From assembly GCA_030682375.1 (NCBI GenBank), contig JAUXOL010000019.1, positions 62,001 to 126,000 of the forward strand: a stretch of 64,000 bases of DNA, in the 5' to 3' direction. The notes beneath the pieces are model-generated. The model searched no databases and was not told where the DNA came from. It worked only from the letters and a program-made list of their open reading frames with translations. Within the stretch, counting starts at the first letter, position 1. Each line of letters starts with the position of its first letter. Made by a program: the position numbers and the translations under genes. This document shows, piece by piece, positions 17,293-27,482 of the stretch. Source of the DNA: Gallionella sp. Its GTDB lineage: Bacteria > Pseudomonadota > Gammaproteobacteria > Burkholderiales > Gallionellaceae.

Positions 17293-17682
17293 TTATGTCG
17301 CCGCAATGAACCTCGCGGTGACGAAGTCCATCATGCCGACGTGGTTCACGAACCAGTCGCCGACATCCTTATCCAGCCAGCCGCGCAATGCGGCCGCATC
17401 GCGTCCCTGTTTCCATTCCGCGACTCGGGTTTCCATGTCGGCCAGCACACGGTCGTGTTCGCCCTTGTGCACTGGATAGGGAGGGAACTGCGCCTCCCGC
17501 ATCATCCGTTCTTCCTCGCCGAAATGGGTGCGGGTGTGCTCCAGCAGGCGATCCAGCAGTGCGTCCACTTCCGCTTGATTGTCTTCATCGGCCAGCGCGG
17601 CGAGTAGCTGTTCGCGCATTTCGATGAATTCGGCATGGTCGTGGTTCATGAAGGCCAGGGCGACCTGCGGGTAGGCTAGCAT
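17293..17682 (-). CDS. Bacteriohemerythrin-like protein
   Basis: Starting at ATG 17682, which has AAGGA eight bases upstream, the product is 129 residues. It carries the spaced hemerythrin ligands: H14/H16 in MNHDHAEF, H45 and H49-F-x-x-E in HTRTHFGEEE, H72 and H76 in HKGEHD, and a C-terminal HVGMMD. This forms a four-helix bundle with a di-iron site that binds O2 reversibly. In microaerobic bacteria such proteins serve oxygen sensing or delivery. A longer form starting at 17727 is possible but less well supported. Confidence 0.85.
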   Translation of the reverse strand: MLAYPQVALAFMNHDHAEFIEMREQLLAALADEDNQAEVDALLDRLLEHTRTHFGEEERMMREAQFPPYPVHKGEHDRVLADMETRVAEWKQGRDAAALRGWLDKDVGDWFVNHVGMMDFVTARFIAAT

Positions 17683-17744
17683 GTGTTTGTCCTTGGTATC
17701 CAAATGGGTGATAACGGCGCATCTCACGGTATAATCGCGCCCTT

Positions 17745-18686
17745 ATGCAGATTCTACGCGGACTTTCTCTTTCAGGTATACGGGCGGCCGAATTCCGTCC
17801 GATGGCGCTGACCATCGGCAACTTCGACGGCGTACACATCGGGCATCAGGCCTTGCTGGGCGAATTGCGCGCGGAGGCCGGAAAACGCGGCTTGCAGACC
17901 GCAGTAGTCATCTTCGAACCCCATCCGCGCGAGTTTTTCACGCCGCAACAGGCGCCGGCACGGCTCACCAGCCAGCGCGAGAAGCTGGAGCTGTTCCGCG
18001 AGATGGGGGTGGATTGCGTGCATGTGTGCCGCTTCGATGCAGAGTTCGCGAAAATGAGCGCGGCAGATTTCATCCATGCGCTGTATGAAAGGCTGAACGC
18101 CCGCTTCGTGCTGATCGGCGACGACTTCCGTTTCGGCAGCGGTCGCGCCGGGGACTTCGCGCTGATGGAGAAGATAGGCGAGCAGCACGGTTTCGACGTG
18201 CGCTCGGTGCACAGCGTGCTGCACGACGGCGTGCGCGTCTCCAGCACCGGCATACGCGCGGCGCTGGCGGCCGGGCAGTTGCGCCGGGCGCACGATTATC
18301 TGGGGCGGCCCTACAGCATCAGCGGGCGCGTGGTGCATGGCGACAAGCTGGGCGGGAAGATCGGTTTCCCGACCGCGAACATCCAGCTGAAGCACAACCT
18401 GCCGCCGCTGTCCGGCATCTATGTGGTGCAGGTGCATGCCGAAGGGCTGGGCATATTGCAGGGCGTCGCGAGCCTGGGCGTGCGCCCGACCGTGAAGCAG
18501 GATGCGAAGCCGGTGCTGGAAGTGCATTTGTTTGAGTTCGCGCAGAAGATATATGGACGCCACCTGCGGGTGGAATTCCTGCAGAAACTGCGCGATGAAG
18601 AGAAGTACCCGGATGTGGAAAGTTTGACGAAACAGATCGCGCTCGATGTGGCGCATGCGAAAAAGTGGTTTGAACAACATGACTGA
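17745..18686 (+). CDS. ribF: Bifunctional riboflavin kinase / FMN adenylyltransferase
   Basis: The 313-residue protein has the N-terminal FAD synthetase domain ([16 protein letters not shown], residues about 24-39, and [14 protein letters not shown]). The C-terminal riboflavin kinase domain contains [10 protein letters not shown] and LRDEEKYPD. It converts riboflavin to FMN and then FAD. A TATAAT sits at 17730-17735, just before the start, without a clear -35. It overlaps ileS by 8 bp in the classic ribF-ileS-lspA operon. I see no FMN riboswitch upstream. Confidence 0.97.
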   Translation: MQILRGLSLSGIRAAEFRPMALTIGNFDGVHIGHQALLGELRAEAGKRGLQTAVVIFEPHPREFFTPQQAPARLTSQREKLELFREMGVDCVHVCRFDAEFAKMSAADFIHALYERLNARFVLIGDDFRFGSGRAGDFALMEKIGEQHGFDVRSVHSVLHDGVRVSSTGIRAALAAGQLRRAHDYLGRPYSISGRVVHGDKLGGKIGFPTANIQLKHNLPPLSGIYVVQVHAEGLGILQGVASLGVRPTVKQDAKPVLEVHLFEFAQKIYGRHLRVEFLQKLRDEEKYPDVESLTKQIALDVAHAKKWFEQHD

Positions 18687-21480
18687 AGACAAGAAGAAAT
18701 ATCCGCTGAACCTGCCCGACACTAAGTTCCCGATGCGCGGCGACCTCGCGAAGCGCGAGCCGCAGATGTTGGCGCAATGGCAGGAGCAGCAGCGCTATCA
18801 GAAGATACGCGCGGCCAAGAAGGGCAAGCCGCAGTTCATCCTGCACGACGGCCCGCCCTATGCGAACGGCGACATCCACATCGGCCATGCGGTGAACAAG
18901 ATCCTCAAGGACATCATCATCAAGTCCAAGACGTTGTCCGGCTTCGATGCGCCCTATGTGCCTGGCTGGGACTGCCACGGCCTGCCGATCGAGCTGCAGG
19001 TGGAGAAGAAGCACGGCAAGACGATCCCGCCGTCGCAGTTCCGCGAGCTGTGTCGCGAATATGCCAAGGAGCAGGTCGAGCGCCAGAAGAAGGATTTCAT
19101 CCGTCTGGGCGTGCTGGGCGACTGGGACAAGCCTTATCTGACGATGGATTTCGGGACCGAGGCCGACATCATCCGTGCGCTGGGCAGCATCGCGGAGCGC
19201 GGTTACCTGTATCAGGGGCGCAAGCCGGTGAACTGGTGCCTGGACTGTCAGTCTGCGCTGGCCGAGGCCGAGGTCGAATACGAAGACAAGGTATCGCCCG
19301 CGATCGACGTGGGTTTCGAGGTCGCGGACAAGGTCGCGCTGGGTCGCGCGTTCGGCGTTTCTCTGCCGGGCGAGGCCAAGGCCTATGCGGTGATCTGGAC
19401 CACGACGCCGTGGACGCTGCCGGCGAATCAGGCGGTCAGTGTGCATCCGGAACACGAATATGTATTGGTGAAGACTGCCAAGGGCTATCTGCTGCTGATC
19501 GCGGAACTGATGGAATCCTGCCTGCAGCGCTACCAGCTGGAAGGCGAGACGGTCGGCCGCTGCAAGGGTTCGGCGCTGGAGTCGCTGCCTTTGCAGCATC
19601 CGTTCCAGGGCCGCATCGTGCCGGTGATCTGCGGCGAGCATGTGACGCTGGAGGCGGGCACCGGGCTGGTGCACACCGCACCCGCGCACGGCGTGGACGA
19701 CTATGTGGTCGGCCAGCGCTACAACCTGCCGAACGATAATCCGGTCGGCGACGACGGCAAGTTCATCTCCACCACGCCTGCCGCGGGCGACACACCGCTG
19801 GCCGGCGTGTTCGTATGGAAGGGCAACGACATCGTGCTGGCCGCGCTGGAAGCCAGCGGCCATCTGCTGCATCAGGAAAAGCTCAAGCACAGCTACCCGC
19901 ATTGCTGGCGCCACAAGACGCCCATCATCTTCCGTTCGACGCCGCAGTGGTTCATCGGCATGGAACAAGAGGGCGGGGAGAAACGGGAAACGCTGCGCGC
20001 GCTGGCCAACAAGGCCGTCGAGCAGACGCAGTTCTTCCCGGCTTGGGGCCGCGCGCGTCTGGAGGCGATGATACGCAACCGTCCCGACTGGTGCGTGTCG
20101 CGCCAGCGCAACTGGGGTGTGCCGATGCCGTTCTTCGTGCACAAGGAGACCATGCAGTTGCATCCGCGCACGTCCGAGCTGCTGGAGCAGGTGGCGAAGC
20201 TGGTCGAACAGTCCGGCATCGAGGCGTGGTTCAGCCTGAACTCGGCCGAGTTTCTGGGCGAGGATGCGGCGCATTACCGCAAGCTGTCGGACACGCTGGA
20301 TGTGTGGTTCGACTCGGGTGCGACCCACTATGCGGTGCTGGCGAAGCGCGAAGGGCTGCGCGCACCGGCCGACTTGTATCTGGAAGGTTCGGACCAGCAT
20401 AGAGGCTGGTTCCAGTCGTCCTTGCTGACCGGTTGCGCGATCAACGACCGCGCGCCCTACGATGCATTGCTGACACATGGTTTCGTCGTCGACGGGCATG
20501 GGCACAAGATGTCCAAGTCCAAAGGCAACGTGATCGCGCCGCAGAAGATATTCGACACTATGGGCGCAGACATCCTGCGGCTGTGGACGGCTTCGACCGA
20601 CTATTCCGGCGAGCTGACGATCTCCGACGAGATTCTCAAGCGCGTCGTCGAGAGCTACCGCCGCATCCGCAACACGCTGCGCTTCCTGCTGGCGAACATC
20701 GCAGACTTCGACGCGGCAAAGCATGCGCTGCCCGTGGGCGAATGGCTGGAGATCGACCGATATGCGCTGGAGTTGATGCAGCGCCTGCAGGCCGACGTGC
20801 GCACCGATTACGAGCGCTACGAGTTCCATTTCGCGGTGCAGAAGTTGCAGGGATTCTGCTCGGAAGAACTGGGCGGCTTCTACCTCGACATCCTGAAGGA
20901 CCGGCTGTACACCGCCGGCGAGGACTCGAAGGCGCGCCGTTCGGCGCAGAACGCGCTGTATCACATCACCCACTCGCTGACGCGATTGATCGCGCCGATA
21001 CTGAGCTTCACCGGCGAGGAAGTCTGGGCCGTGCTGAACGGCAGGGACGATGTCAGCGTGTTCGAAGATGAGTGGTATCAACTGCCAACGGCTCCGGGCG
21101 AGGGATTGAGCGCGGATTGGCAGACGATCACGGCCTGGCGTGCGAAGGTCAACAAGCAACTGGAAGAGGCTCGCGCCGCCGGACTGATAGGTTCGGCGCT
21201 GGCCGCCGAGGTGGACGTGTATGCGTCGGACGAGGACTACGACGTGCTGGCGCGTCTCGGCAACGACCTGCGTCTGGTGTTCATCACTTCCCGCGCGACG
21301 GTTCATCGCGTCGCGAACGAGGCCGAGCAGCACATCGACGTTTCCGCCAGCCTGCACGAGAAGTGCGAGCGCTGCTGGCACTACCGCGAGGATGTAGGCA
21401 GCGACGCCGCGCATCCGACGCTGTGCGGACGCTGCGTCAGCAACCTGTTCGGCAGCGGCGAGACACGCACCCATGCTTAA
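18679..21480 (+). CDS. ileS: Isoleucyl-tRNA synthetase
   Basis: From ATG 18679, overlapping the ribF end, the protein has 933 residues. It shows the class I motifs HIGH ([15 protein letters not shown]) and KMSKS (HKMSKSKGN), the editing domain between them ([12 protein letters not shown]) and a C-terminal zinc finger ([17 protein letters not shown]). It charges tRNA-Ile and edits mischarged valine. Its stop overlaps the lspA start by 8 bp. Confidence 0.98.
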   Translation: MTEDKKKYPLNLPDTKFPMRGDLAKREPQMLAQWQEQQRYQKIRAAKKGKPQFILHDGPPYANGDIHIGHAVNKILKDIIIKSKTLSGFDAPYVPGWDCHGLPIELQVEKKHGKTIPPSQFRELCREYAKEQVERQKKDFIRLGVLGDWDKPYLTMDFGTEADIIRALGSIAERGYLYQGRKPVNWCLDCQSALAEAEVEYEDKVSPAIDVGFEVADKVALGRAFGVSLPGEAKAYAVIWTTTPWTLPANQAVSVHPEHEYVLVKTAKGYLLLIAELMESCLQRYQLEGETVGRCKGSALESLPLQHPFQGRIVPVICGEHVTLEAGTGLVHTAPAHGVDDYVVGQRYNLPNDNPVGDDGKFISTTPAAGDTPLAGVFVWKGNDIVLAALEASGHLLHQEKLKHSYPHCWRHKTPIIFRSTPQWFIGMEQEGGEKRETLRALANKAVEQTQFFPAWGRARLEAMIRNRPDWCVSRQRNWGVPMPFFVHKETMQLHPRTSELLEQVAKLVEQSGIEAWFSLNSAEFLGEDAAHYRKLSDTLDVWFDSGATHYAVLAKREGLRAPADLYLEGSDQHRGWFQSSLLTGCAINDRAPYDALLTHGFVVDGHGHKMSKSKGNVIAPQKIFDTMGADILRLWTASTDYSGELTISDEILKRVVESYRRIRNTLRFLLANIADFDAAKHALPVGEWLEIDRYALELMQRLQADVRTDYERYEFHFAVQKLQGFCSEELGGFYLDILKDRLYTAGEDSKARRSAQNALYHITHSLTRLIAPILSFTGEEVWAVLNGRDDVSVFEDEWYQLPTAPGEGLSADWQTITAWRAKVNKQLEEARAAGLIGSALAAEVDVYASDEDYDVLARLGNDLRLVFITSRATVHRVANEAEQHIDVSASLHEKCERCWHYREDVGSDAAHPTLCGRCVSNLFGSGETRTHA

Positions 21481-21943
21481 ACGTTGGTTAGGTCTGGCTG
21501 CACTGGTGATTGTCCTCGACCAGATCAGCAAGCTGTGGATCACCGGCCATTTCGTCTACGGAGAAAGCTTGCCTGTCCTCAGCGTGTTCGATCTGGTGCT
21601 GGCGCACAACACCGGCGCGGCTTTCAGCTTCCTGCACGACGCCGGCGGCATCCAGCGTTGGTTGTTCTCCGGCATCGCCGTCGTCGCCTCGGTATGGATC
21701 ACGGTGCTGCTGCGCAAGCATGCTGCGGAGACGCTGTTCGCGCTATCGCTGAGCCTGATCCTCGGCGGTGCGCTGGGCAACCTGATCGACCGCATCGCCT
21801 ATGGCTATGTGGTCGATTTTCTGGCATTCCACTGGGACGAGCATTATTTCCCCGCCTTCAATATCGCCGACTCGGCGATCACCATAGGTGCGGCGTTGTT
21901 GATCCTCGACGGCCTGCGCCCGACCCGAAAGTCTATCGACTGA
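21473..21943 (+). CDS. lspA: Lipoprotein signal peptidase (signal peptidase II)
   Basis: The 156-residue inner-membrane aspartyl protease has four predicted membrane helices and the conserved boxes [37 protein letters not shown] and FNIADSAI, which include the two catalytic aspartates. It removes signal peptides from prolipoproteins. It ends the ribF-ileS-lspA operon; a terminator follows at 22003. In many relatives ispH follows directly, but here a signalling module intervenes. Confidence 0.97.
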   Translation: MLKRWLGLAALVIVLDQISKLWITGHFVYGESLPVLSVFDLVLAHNTGAAFSFLHDAGGIQRWLFSGIAVVASVWITVLLRKHAAETLFALSLSLILGGALGNLIDRIAYGYVVDFLAFHWDEHYFPAFNIADSAITIGAALLILDGLRPTRKSID

Positions 21944-22002
21944 TTCTATCTGGCTGAATCTGAGTAGTATTTTTTATTTCCCCGGAAAATATATAGACCT
22001 TC

Positions 22003-22027
22003 AGGTTTTCCCCAAACCTCTTTTTTT
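22003..22027 (+). terminator. Terminator of the ribF-ileS-lspA operon
   Basis: A 6-bp stem (22003-22008 with 22014-22019) is followed by C and a run of seven or more T. It lies 60 bp after lspA and separates that operon from the GGDEF module. Confidence 0.75.
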
Positions 22028-22071
22028 ATGTTCAAATCCATTTCGTTCATGGGGGAACAAGCGGGCGAGGG

Positions 22072-23067
22072 ATGCAAGTGGCAGCAGAAGAACTTCTGAA
22101 GCAGAATCTGGCGATCGAACCGGATGTACAAAACTTTATCGGTTTTGTGCTGAAGAGCGTAGGCACGCTCGGCGGAAGCGTGTTCGCGGCTTCTATCGCG
22201 CTGCTCAAGTTGCTGGAGAGATTGCGCTATGCCGGAGCTGGCGTAGGGCAGCCGCTCTCAATCCGTTTGCTGCTGAAGGAACGGAAACTGGTCGCTCAGT
22301 GGGGGGATGCCGAGCGTTTCGATATCGTCGATTTTGTCCATCAACCTGCCGCAGACCGCATCGCCGAACTGCGTGCCTTCCTGGAAAACTCGGTCGCACT
22401 GGTCGATCCGGAGATCCTGTTGCAGCGCAACTTGGAGATGATGCGCCGCTTCGACGAGAGCCGCGCGCATGCCGAACGCGAACTGGCCGACCTGCAACGC
22501 AACCTGCTCGATCGTCAGCGCGAACTGCAGGAATCCACGCATCAGGCCCAGACCGATGCGCTGACCGGATTGTTCAACCGCCGCGCCTACGACGAGAAGC
22601 TGAAGAGCGCATTCCTGCACACCATGCGCCAGAAGGATTCCCCGCTGTCGCTGATGCTGTTCGACCTGGATCACTTCAAGGATATCAACGATGAGTTCGG
22701 GCATCAGTACGGCGATGCCTACCTCAACAAGATGGCCGTGGTATTGCGCGAGATCATCCGGGAGGATGTCGATATGGCCTTCCGTTTCGGCGGTGACGAG
22801 TTTGCCGCAGTGCTCTTCGCCGATCATACCGTCGCCTGCGGGAAGGCTCAGCTGGTCCTGCAGTTGATGGAAGGGAAGGTGAGCATCGGTATCACCGCCA
22901 TCCATAGCCATACCCAGGATACGCTGACGCTGGAGGAATTCATCCGCCGCGCCGATGACGCGCTGTACGAAGCCAAGCACCAAGGGCGCGGCCGGGCCAT
23001 CGTCGAAATCTGTCCATCACAATCCAAAGGGCTGTGCGCGTCTCCCTGCCCGGAAATGTCGAGCTGA
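22072..23067 (+). CDS. Diguanylate cyclase (GGDEF) with N-terminal helical regulatory region
   Basis: The 331-residue protein has a GGDEF domain from about residue 155 to 320 with an intact active site RFGGDEFA. The upstream position of the inhibitory I-site reads EDVD instead of RxxD, so product inhibition is probably lost. The N-terminal 150 residues contain no transmembrane segment and end in a coiled coil. This region is the likely contact for the RsbT-type protein encoded next. The stop and the next start share one base (TGATG). The protein would make cyclic di-GMP as the output of the stressosome-like module. Confidence 0.9.
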   Translation: MQVAAEELLKQNLAIEPDVQNFIGFVLKSVGTLGGSVFAASIALLKLLERLRYAGAGVGQPLSIRLLLKERKLVAQWGDAERFDIVDFVHQPAADRIAELRAFLENSVALVDPEILLQRNLEMMRRFDESRAHAERELADLQRNLLDRQRELQESTHQAQTDALTGLFNRRAYDEKLKSAFLHTMRQKDSPLSLMLFDLDHFKDINDEFGHQYGDAYLNKMAVVLREIIREDVDMAFRFGGDEFAAVLFADHTVACGKAQLVLQLMEGKVSIGITAIHSHTQDTLTLEEFIRRADDALYEAKHQGRGRAIVEICPSQSKGLCASPCPEMSS

Positions 23068-24113
23068 TGACCAATCACGGGATCATCGACAGCGCCAAGG
23101 ATTGCAAACTGCTGCACAGCGTTCCGACCAAGGACGAAAGTTCGCTGGTGGTGTTGCGCTCCAAGCTGTTCTCGGCGGCCAACCGACTCGGCGCCTCCGA
23201 TCTGAAGCGCGAGAACATGCAATTGGTCGCCTCCGAGCTGGCGACCAATTGCATCAAGCATGCAGGCGGACGCGGCATGATCCAGATATGGCAACAGCCC
23301 GGGCAGGTGCTGGATATCTTTTCTATCGACTATGGGCCCGGCATCGCCGATCTGGTGCAGGCCGAGGAGGACGGTTACTCGACCGCGAACACCTTCGGCA
23401 AAGGGCTGGGGGCGATCCGCCGCCTGAGCGACGAAGTGCATGTCTATAGCCAGATCAGGAGCGGTGAAAAGGTGACCAAATGGAGCGGGGCGGCATTCCT
23501 GGCCCGCTTCCATCTGGCTTCCGATCAGAAGCAAATGCTGGGCGACGGTGCGGGACTGTTTTCGCGTTCGCTTTCCGATTCGCGCCATAACGGCGACCGC
23601 ATCTATCTGCTGAAGCGGGGCGACAGGTTGCGCTGGCTGCATCTGGACGGGCTGGGTCATGGCGCCGAGGCGCAGATCGCCACTTCCAATCTGGCGATGC
23701 ATGTCGCCCATTGCGACGGGCTAGTCTCCATGCTGGAGGGCGCGAACCGCCAGCTTGTGTCCACGCGAGGTGCGGTGGCGGTCGGCTGCGAGATCGATCT
23801 CACGAGGCGTCAGCTGCGGCTGATCGGCGTGGGAGATATGCATGCCCATCTGTACGATCAGGAGGAAATGAAGCATTTCTCGTTCGCTCCCGGGATACTG
23901 GGACGCGAGCACAGGACGACGGAGCCGCTTCATGCCAGCCTTGCCCGGCGCGGGCTGGTGGTGACAGCGAGCGACGGGATCCGGCGCAACTGGGATGCCG
24001 GGAATTTCTCCGGGCTGTTCAATCAGCATCCGCAGTTGATTGCCTATACGTTGGGGAATATCATGGGCCGCGTTTCCGACGACCAGTCGATCTGCGTGTC
24101 TTATGTTGGATGA
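23067..24113 (+). CDS. RsbT-like ATP-binding domain fused to RsbX/SpoIIE-like phosphatase
   Basis: From ATG 23067 the protein has 348 residues. Residues 1-150 are an HATPase of the anti-sigma/RsbT type, with the N box ASELATNCIKHAGG, DYGPGIADL and GKGLGAIRRL. Residues about 165-348 are a SpoIIE/RsbX-type PP2C phosphatase (LDGLGHGAEAQ, VVTASDGIRRNW). In stressosomes RsbT phosphorylates RsbR/RsbS and then activates an output protein, and RsbX reverses the phosphorylation. Here one polypeptide would do both. It is translationally coupled to the GGDEF gene. Confidence 0.85.
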   Translation: MTNHGIIDSAKDCKLLHSVPTKDESSLVVLRSKLFSAANRLGASDLKRENMQLVASELATNCIKHAGGRGMIQIWQQPGQVLDIFSIDYGPGIADLVQAEEDGYSTANTFGKGLGAIRRLSDEVHVYSQIRSGEKVTKWSGAAFLARFHLASDQKQMLGDGAGLFSRSLSDSRHNGDRIYLLKRGDRLRWLHLDGLGHGAEAQIATSNLAMHVAHCDGLVSMLEGANRQLVSTRGAVAVGCEIDLTRRQLRLIGVGDMHAHLYDQEEMKHFSFAPGILGREHRTTEPLHASLARRGLVVTASDGIRRNWDAGNFSGLFNQHPQLIAYTLGNIMGRVSDDQSICVSYVG

Positions 24114-24150
24114 TTGTAGTTAACCTAATAATTAAATCGAGGAGAAAGGC

Positions 24151-25014
24151 ATGACCACAAAGAAGGCTCTGAGCGAAAAAGTGAAGGCGCTGTTCGCGCT
24201 CAAGGTGGAAGGTATCGCGTCCCAGCTCGAGGCCCCCGGCGTGGCTATGTTTTGCGGCAGCAACCGCCTGATGGATGTCGATGAGGTGTCCGACATCAGT
24301 CATGAGCTCGAAAGCCTGGTCGCCTCCCTGCTGGGTTCCAAAGACCCGACCGACCTGGCGTCGGTCGAGATGCAGGCCTTGAAGGGCTTCTTCCATAACT
24401 TGTCGCAGAAGGTGCTGATGCGCGGCGGTCATGTGGAAGATGTGGTGCGCTATACCCAGACCGTGCAGTTTTCGGTTATCGAGGCGCTGGAGAAGGCCAG
24501 CGGCGTCGCTTTCGGCCAATCGCGCTCGGTACTGCTGTATTTCACCAGTGTCTTCAACGAGCTGATCATGGCGGTGTTCGGGGCTTATCTCGACGAGCGG
24601 GAGCAGACGCTGCAGGCGCAACAGGCCGAGCTTCGCGAGACTTCCACGCCCATCACCGAGATATGGGATGGCGTGCTGACATTGCCCATCATCGGTACGC
24701 TGGACTCCAGCCGCACGATGCTGGTGATGGAGTCGTTGCTCAACCGCATCTCCAAGGATCATGCCAAGGCGGTAGTCATGGACCTCACCGGTGTGAAAAG
24801 CATCGATTCCCAGGTCTCCCATCACCTGATGCAGATGGTGCGTGCGGTGCAGTTGATGGGGGCGGATGCGATCGTCACCGGTATCCATCCCGAGATCGCG
24901 CGTGCGCTGGTCAGCCTGAACATCGACTTCAACAACATCACGACGCGCGCAAGCATGTCCGATGGTTTGAAGGAAGCGTTCCGTCGCATGGGCGTTACGA
25001 TCGGCCACATTTAA
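24151..25014 (+). CDS. RsbR-like STAS protein (stressosome scaffold)
   Basis: This 287-residue protein has an N-terminal helical sensor region of about 150 residues, a linker coiled coil and a C-terminal STAS domain (about 168-285). T166 in STPI matches the regulatory threonine of RsbR. The second phosphosite region reads SIDSQVSHHL, so Ser220 replaces the usual threonine. A GAGGAG ribosome site precedes ATG 24151. It would form the outer sensory shell of a stressosome. The signal sensed is unknown, as the N-terminus shows no haem or flavin motif I can identify. Confidence 0.85.
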   Translation: MTTKKALSEKVKALFALKVEGIASQLEAPGVAMFCGSNRLMDVDEVSDISHELESLVASLLGSKDPTDLASVEMQALKGFFHNLSQKVLMRGGHVEDVVRYTQTVQFSVIEALEKASGVAFGQSRSVLLYFTSVFNELIMAVFGAYLDEREQTLQAQQAELRETSTPITEIWDGVLTLPIIGTLDSSRTMLVMESLLNRISKDHAKAVVMDLTGVKSIDSQVSHHLMQMVRAVQLMGADAIVTGIHPEIARALVSLNIDFNNITTRASMSDGLKEAFRRMGVTIGHI

Positions 25015-25027
25015 TTACGGTGTACTG

Positions 25028-25372
25028 ATGTCCATTCCCGGCCTGCACCTGACCCAGATCGGCAGCGGCGATTTTCTGCTGGATCCGTCCAGAAGCCTGA
25101 ATATCCGCGACAAGGATAGCCTGATCGATGCAGTCACCGCGCACCTGATGCAGATGCGCGCGGTGCGTCTGTATTACGACTTGTCCGATCTCGGACTGAT
25201 CGATCCGCTCTACTATTCCTGGCTGGATGCGCTGGCCCGCGCCGCGCACATCATCAACGTCGAAATGATCTGCATACGCATGCAGCCGACGGCGGCGTTC
25301 GCACTGGCAAGATTCCTGGATGGCCTGCCTGTCTTCAAGACCGCCTTGGAGATACAGGACTGGCAGAAATAA
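25028..25372 (+). CDS. RsbS-like STAS protein lacking the phosphorylatable serine
   Basis: The 114-residue protein is a stand-alone STAS-like domain. It lies where RsbS would be, 13 bp after the rsbR-like gene. The segment DLSDLGLIDPLYYSWLDALA aligns by eye with the RsbS phosphosite region. Pro60 occupies the place of the conserved phospho-accepting serine. MQPTAAFALARFL matches the later conserved QPxxA..L pattern. The protein could be a constitutive RsbT trap or a structural filler. Assignment rests on context and short motifs. Confidence 0.65.
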   Translation: MSIPGLHLTQIGSGDFLLDPSRSLNIRDKDSLIDAVTAHLMQMRAVRLYYDLSDLGLIDPLYYSWLDALARAAHIINVEMICIRMQPTAAFALARFLDGLPVFKTALEIQDWQK

Positions 25373-25461
25373 AGGATATTGCGCCCTAGCGCGAAGCCGG
25401 TCGTCTCCGGTTTTGCGGTAGAATCCCGGACGTATCCATCATCCGTTCCAAGGACCATCCC

Positions 25462-26385
25462 ATGCAAGTATTGCTCGCCAATCCGCGCGGTTTCTGTGCC
25501 GGCGTGGATCGCGCCATCACCATCGTCGAGCGGGCGCTGGCCCTGCATGGCGCGCCTATCTATGTACGCCACGAGGTAGTGCATAACAAGTTCGTCGTGG
25601 ACGGCTTGCGCGAAAAGGGCGCGGTGTTCATCGAAGACCTGGCCGATGTGCCTAGCGGGAGCATCCTGATTTTCAGCGCCCACGGGGTGCCGCTGGAGGT
25701 TCGCCGCGAGGCGGAGGCGCGCGGTCTGACGGTGTTCGATGCGACCTGTCCGCTGGTCACCAAGGTGCATCTCCAGGTTGCGCGTCTGCGCCAGCAGGGC
25801 AAGGAGATCATCATGATCGGCCATGCCGGGCATCCGGAAGTGGAAGGCACGATGGGCCAGTCCGAGGGCGGGATGTATCTGGCCGAATCTCCCGAGCAGG
25901 CGTCGCGAATCGAGGTCAGCGACGAAAACAATCTGGCTTACGTCACGCAGACCACGCTGTCTGTGGACGACGCCAGCGACATCGTCGCCGCGCTCAGAGC
26001 GCGTTTTCCGAATATCACCGGCCCCAAGAAGGACGACATCTGCTATGCCACGCAAAATCGCCAGGATGCGGTCAAATCGCTGGTCGCACGATGCGATGTC
26101 GTGGTCGTGGTCGGTTCGCCGAACAGTTCCAACTCCAACCGCCTGCGCGAAGTCGCGGCCAAGGTGGGCGTGCCAGCATATCTGGTGAACGATGCAGGCG
26201 GATTGCTGCCGGAATGGTTCGACGGCAAGACTTGTGTCGGCGTCAGCGCGGGCGCCTCCGCACCCGAGGTGCTGGTGCAGGGCGTGCTGGGTCGCCTTCG
26301 CGAACTCGGCGCGCAGCAGGTGAGCGAACTGGACGGCATCGTCGAGAACGTGGTGTTCCCACTGCCCAAAGCTCTGCAGGACTGA
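25462..26385 (+). CDS. ispH: 4-hydroxy-3-methylbut-2-enyl diphosphate reductase
   Basis: The 307-residue protein has the IspH hallmarks: N-terminal [13 protein letters not shown] with the first cluster cysteine (Cys12), [22 protein letters not shown] with the second cysteine, [11 protein letters not shown], and a third cysteine in [11 protein letters not shown]. It reduces HMBPP to IPP and DMAPP with a 4Fe-4S cluster, the last MEP-pathway step. A TAGAAT about 40 bases upstream may be its -10 element. thiO follows after 5 bp. Confidence 0.97.
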   Translation: MQVLLANPRGFCAGVDRAITIVERALALHGAPIYVRHEVVHNKFVVDGLREKGAVFIEDLADVPSGSILIFSAHGVPLEVRREAEARGLTVFDATCPLVTKVHLQVARLRQQGKEIIMIGHAGHPEVEGTMGQSEGGMYLAESPEQASRIEVSDENNLAYVTQTTLSVDDASDIVAALRARFPNITGPKKDDICYATQNRQDAVKSLVARCDVVVVVGSPNSSNSNRLREVAAKVGVPAYLVNDAGGLLPEWFDGKTCVGVSAGASAPEVLVQGVLGRLRELGAQQVSELDGIVENVVFPLPKALQD

Positions 26386-26390
26386 TACGG

Positions 26391-27449
26391 ATGCAAACCG
26401 ATTTCCTGATCGTCGGTGGTGGTGCGGTAGGGCTGACCAGCGCGCAGGCGCTGCTGCAGATGGGTTACCACGTGACGCTGGTGGAGCGGGGCGCGACCGG
26501 GCAGGAGGCATCATGGGCCGGCGGCGGCATCCTCTCTCCGCTATGTCCTTGGGACTACGGCGAAGCGGTCACGCAACTCGCGCTGCGCGGCATGGGCATG
26601 TTCGGTGAGGCGATGATGCTGTTGCAGGCCTCGACCGGCATCGATCCTGAATACCGGCGCTGCGGCATGCTGGTGCTAACGCCGCTGCAAGAAAAGCTTG
26701 CGCTGGAGTGGTGTGCGAATCATCGGTTCCCGGCCAGTCAGGTCGATCTGGCGGAGATTCTTGACGGGCCGCGGGGCCGCGGGCTGTTGCTGCCGGACGT
26801 CGCCCAGGTGCGCAACCCGCGCCTGCTTCAGGCGTTGCGCGAACGCGTGTTGCTGTTCGGCGGAAACATCCTCGAACAACGCGAAGTGCTGGGCTTCGAT
26901 ATCGTCGGCGACCGGGTGACCGGGTTGCGTACGGCTCAGGGCAGCCTTTCCGCCGACGCCTATGTTGTCGCGACGGGAGCTTGGAGCAAGGTATTGCTCG
27001 GCGAACATGTCGGCGATCTGGAGGTCAAGCCGGTGCGCGGACAGATATTGCTGTTCAAGTTCGACTCGCCGCCGTTCGACCGGATACTGCTCAGGGAGAA
27101 CCTGTACTTCATTCCCCGCCAGGACGGCCATGTGCTGGTCGGCAGCACGCTGGAAGATGCCGGTTTCGACAAATCGGTCACTGATGAGGCGCGGACATCG
27201 CTGTTGCAAGGCGTGCGCGAACTGTTCCCGGCATGGCCGGAACCGATTCGGCAATGGGCCGGCTTCCGTCCCGGTTCGCCGGACAACATTCCGACGATAG
27301 GCCGTCATCCTTATCTCGCCAACCTCTATGCCAATACCGGCCACTTCCGTTACGGCGTGACGATGTCGCTGGCCAGCGCAGAATTGCTGGTCAACGAGAT
27401 CGAAGGGATACTGCAGCCGTTCGACACCGCAGCATACCGTTGGCGATAA
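26391..27449 (+). CDS. thiO: Glycine oxidase ThiO
   Basis: I start at ATG 26391, five bases after ispH, giving 352 residues. The protein is a DAO-family flavoenzyme: FAD motif GGGAVG (9-14), VERGATGQEASWAGGGILSP (about 31-50), VKPVRGQILLF, and the C-terminal FRPGSPDNIPTIGRHP plus TGHFRYGVTMSLASAEL. It oxidises glycine to iminoacetate for thiazole synthesis in thiamine biosynthesis. A soluble D-amino-acid dehydrogenase is a less likely alternative. Confidence 0.88.
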   Translation: MQTDFLIVGGGAVGLTSAQALLQMGYHVTLVERGATGQEASWAGGGILSPLCPWDYGEAVTQLALRGMGMFGEAMMLLQASTGIDPEYRRCGMLVLTPLQEKLALEWCANHRFPASQVDLAEILDGPRGRGLLLPDVAQVRNPRLLQALRERVLLFGGNILEQREVLGFDIVGDRVTGLRTAQGSLSADAYVVATGAWSKVLLGEHVGDLEVKPVRGQILLFKFDSPPFDRILLRENLYFIPRQDGHVLVGSTLEDAGFDKSVTDEARTSLLQGVRELFPAWPEPIRQWAGFRPGSPDNIPTIGRHPYLANLYANTGHFRYGVTMSLASAELLVNEIEGILQPFDTAAYRWR

Positions 27450-27469
27450 CACCGAGTCTCTCGTATAAT
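27440..27469 (+). promoter_or_regulatory. Sigma-70 promoter of tRNA-Thr
   Basis: TTGGCG (27440-27445) and TATAAT (27464-27469) are separated by 18 bp, and the tRNA begins 14 bp later. The -35 lies in the last codons of thiO. Confidence 0.7.
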
Positions 27470-27482
27470 CGCCCCGTTTTAT

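Noticed and set aside
17683..17744. An FMN riboswitch upstream of ribF
   Set aside because: The spacer between the hemerythrin and ribF genes is about 60 bp, too short for an RFN element, and lacks its conserved boxes.
18319..21543. A 1074-codon open frame on the minus strand
   Set aside because: It lies opposite ribF-ileS-lspA, whose motifs are unmistakable. High third-position GC of the real genes suppresses stops on the other strand.
25373..25461. A terminator between the RsbS-like gene and ispH
   Set aside because: Only a short CCGG/CCGG hairpin followed by four T is present; too weak to call, so read-through into ispH is possible.
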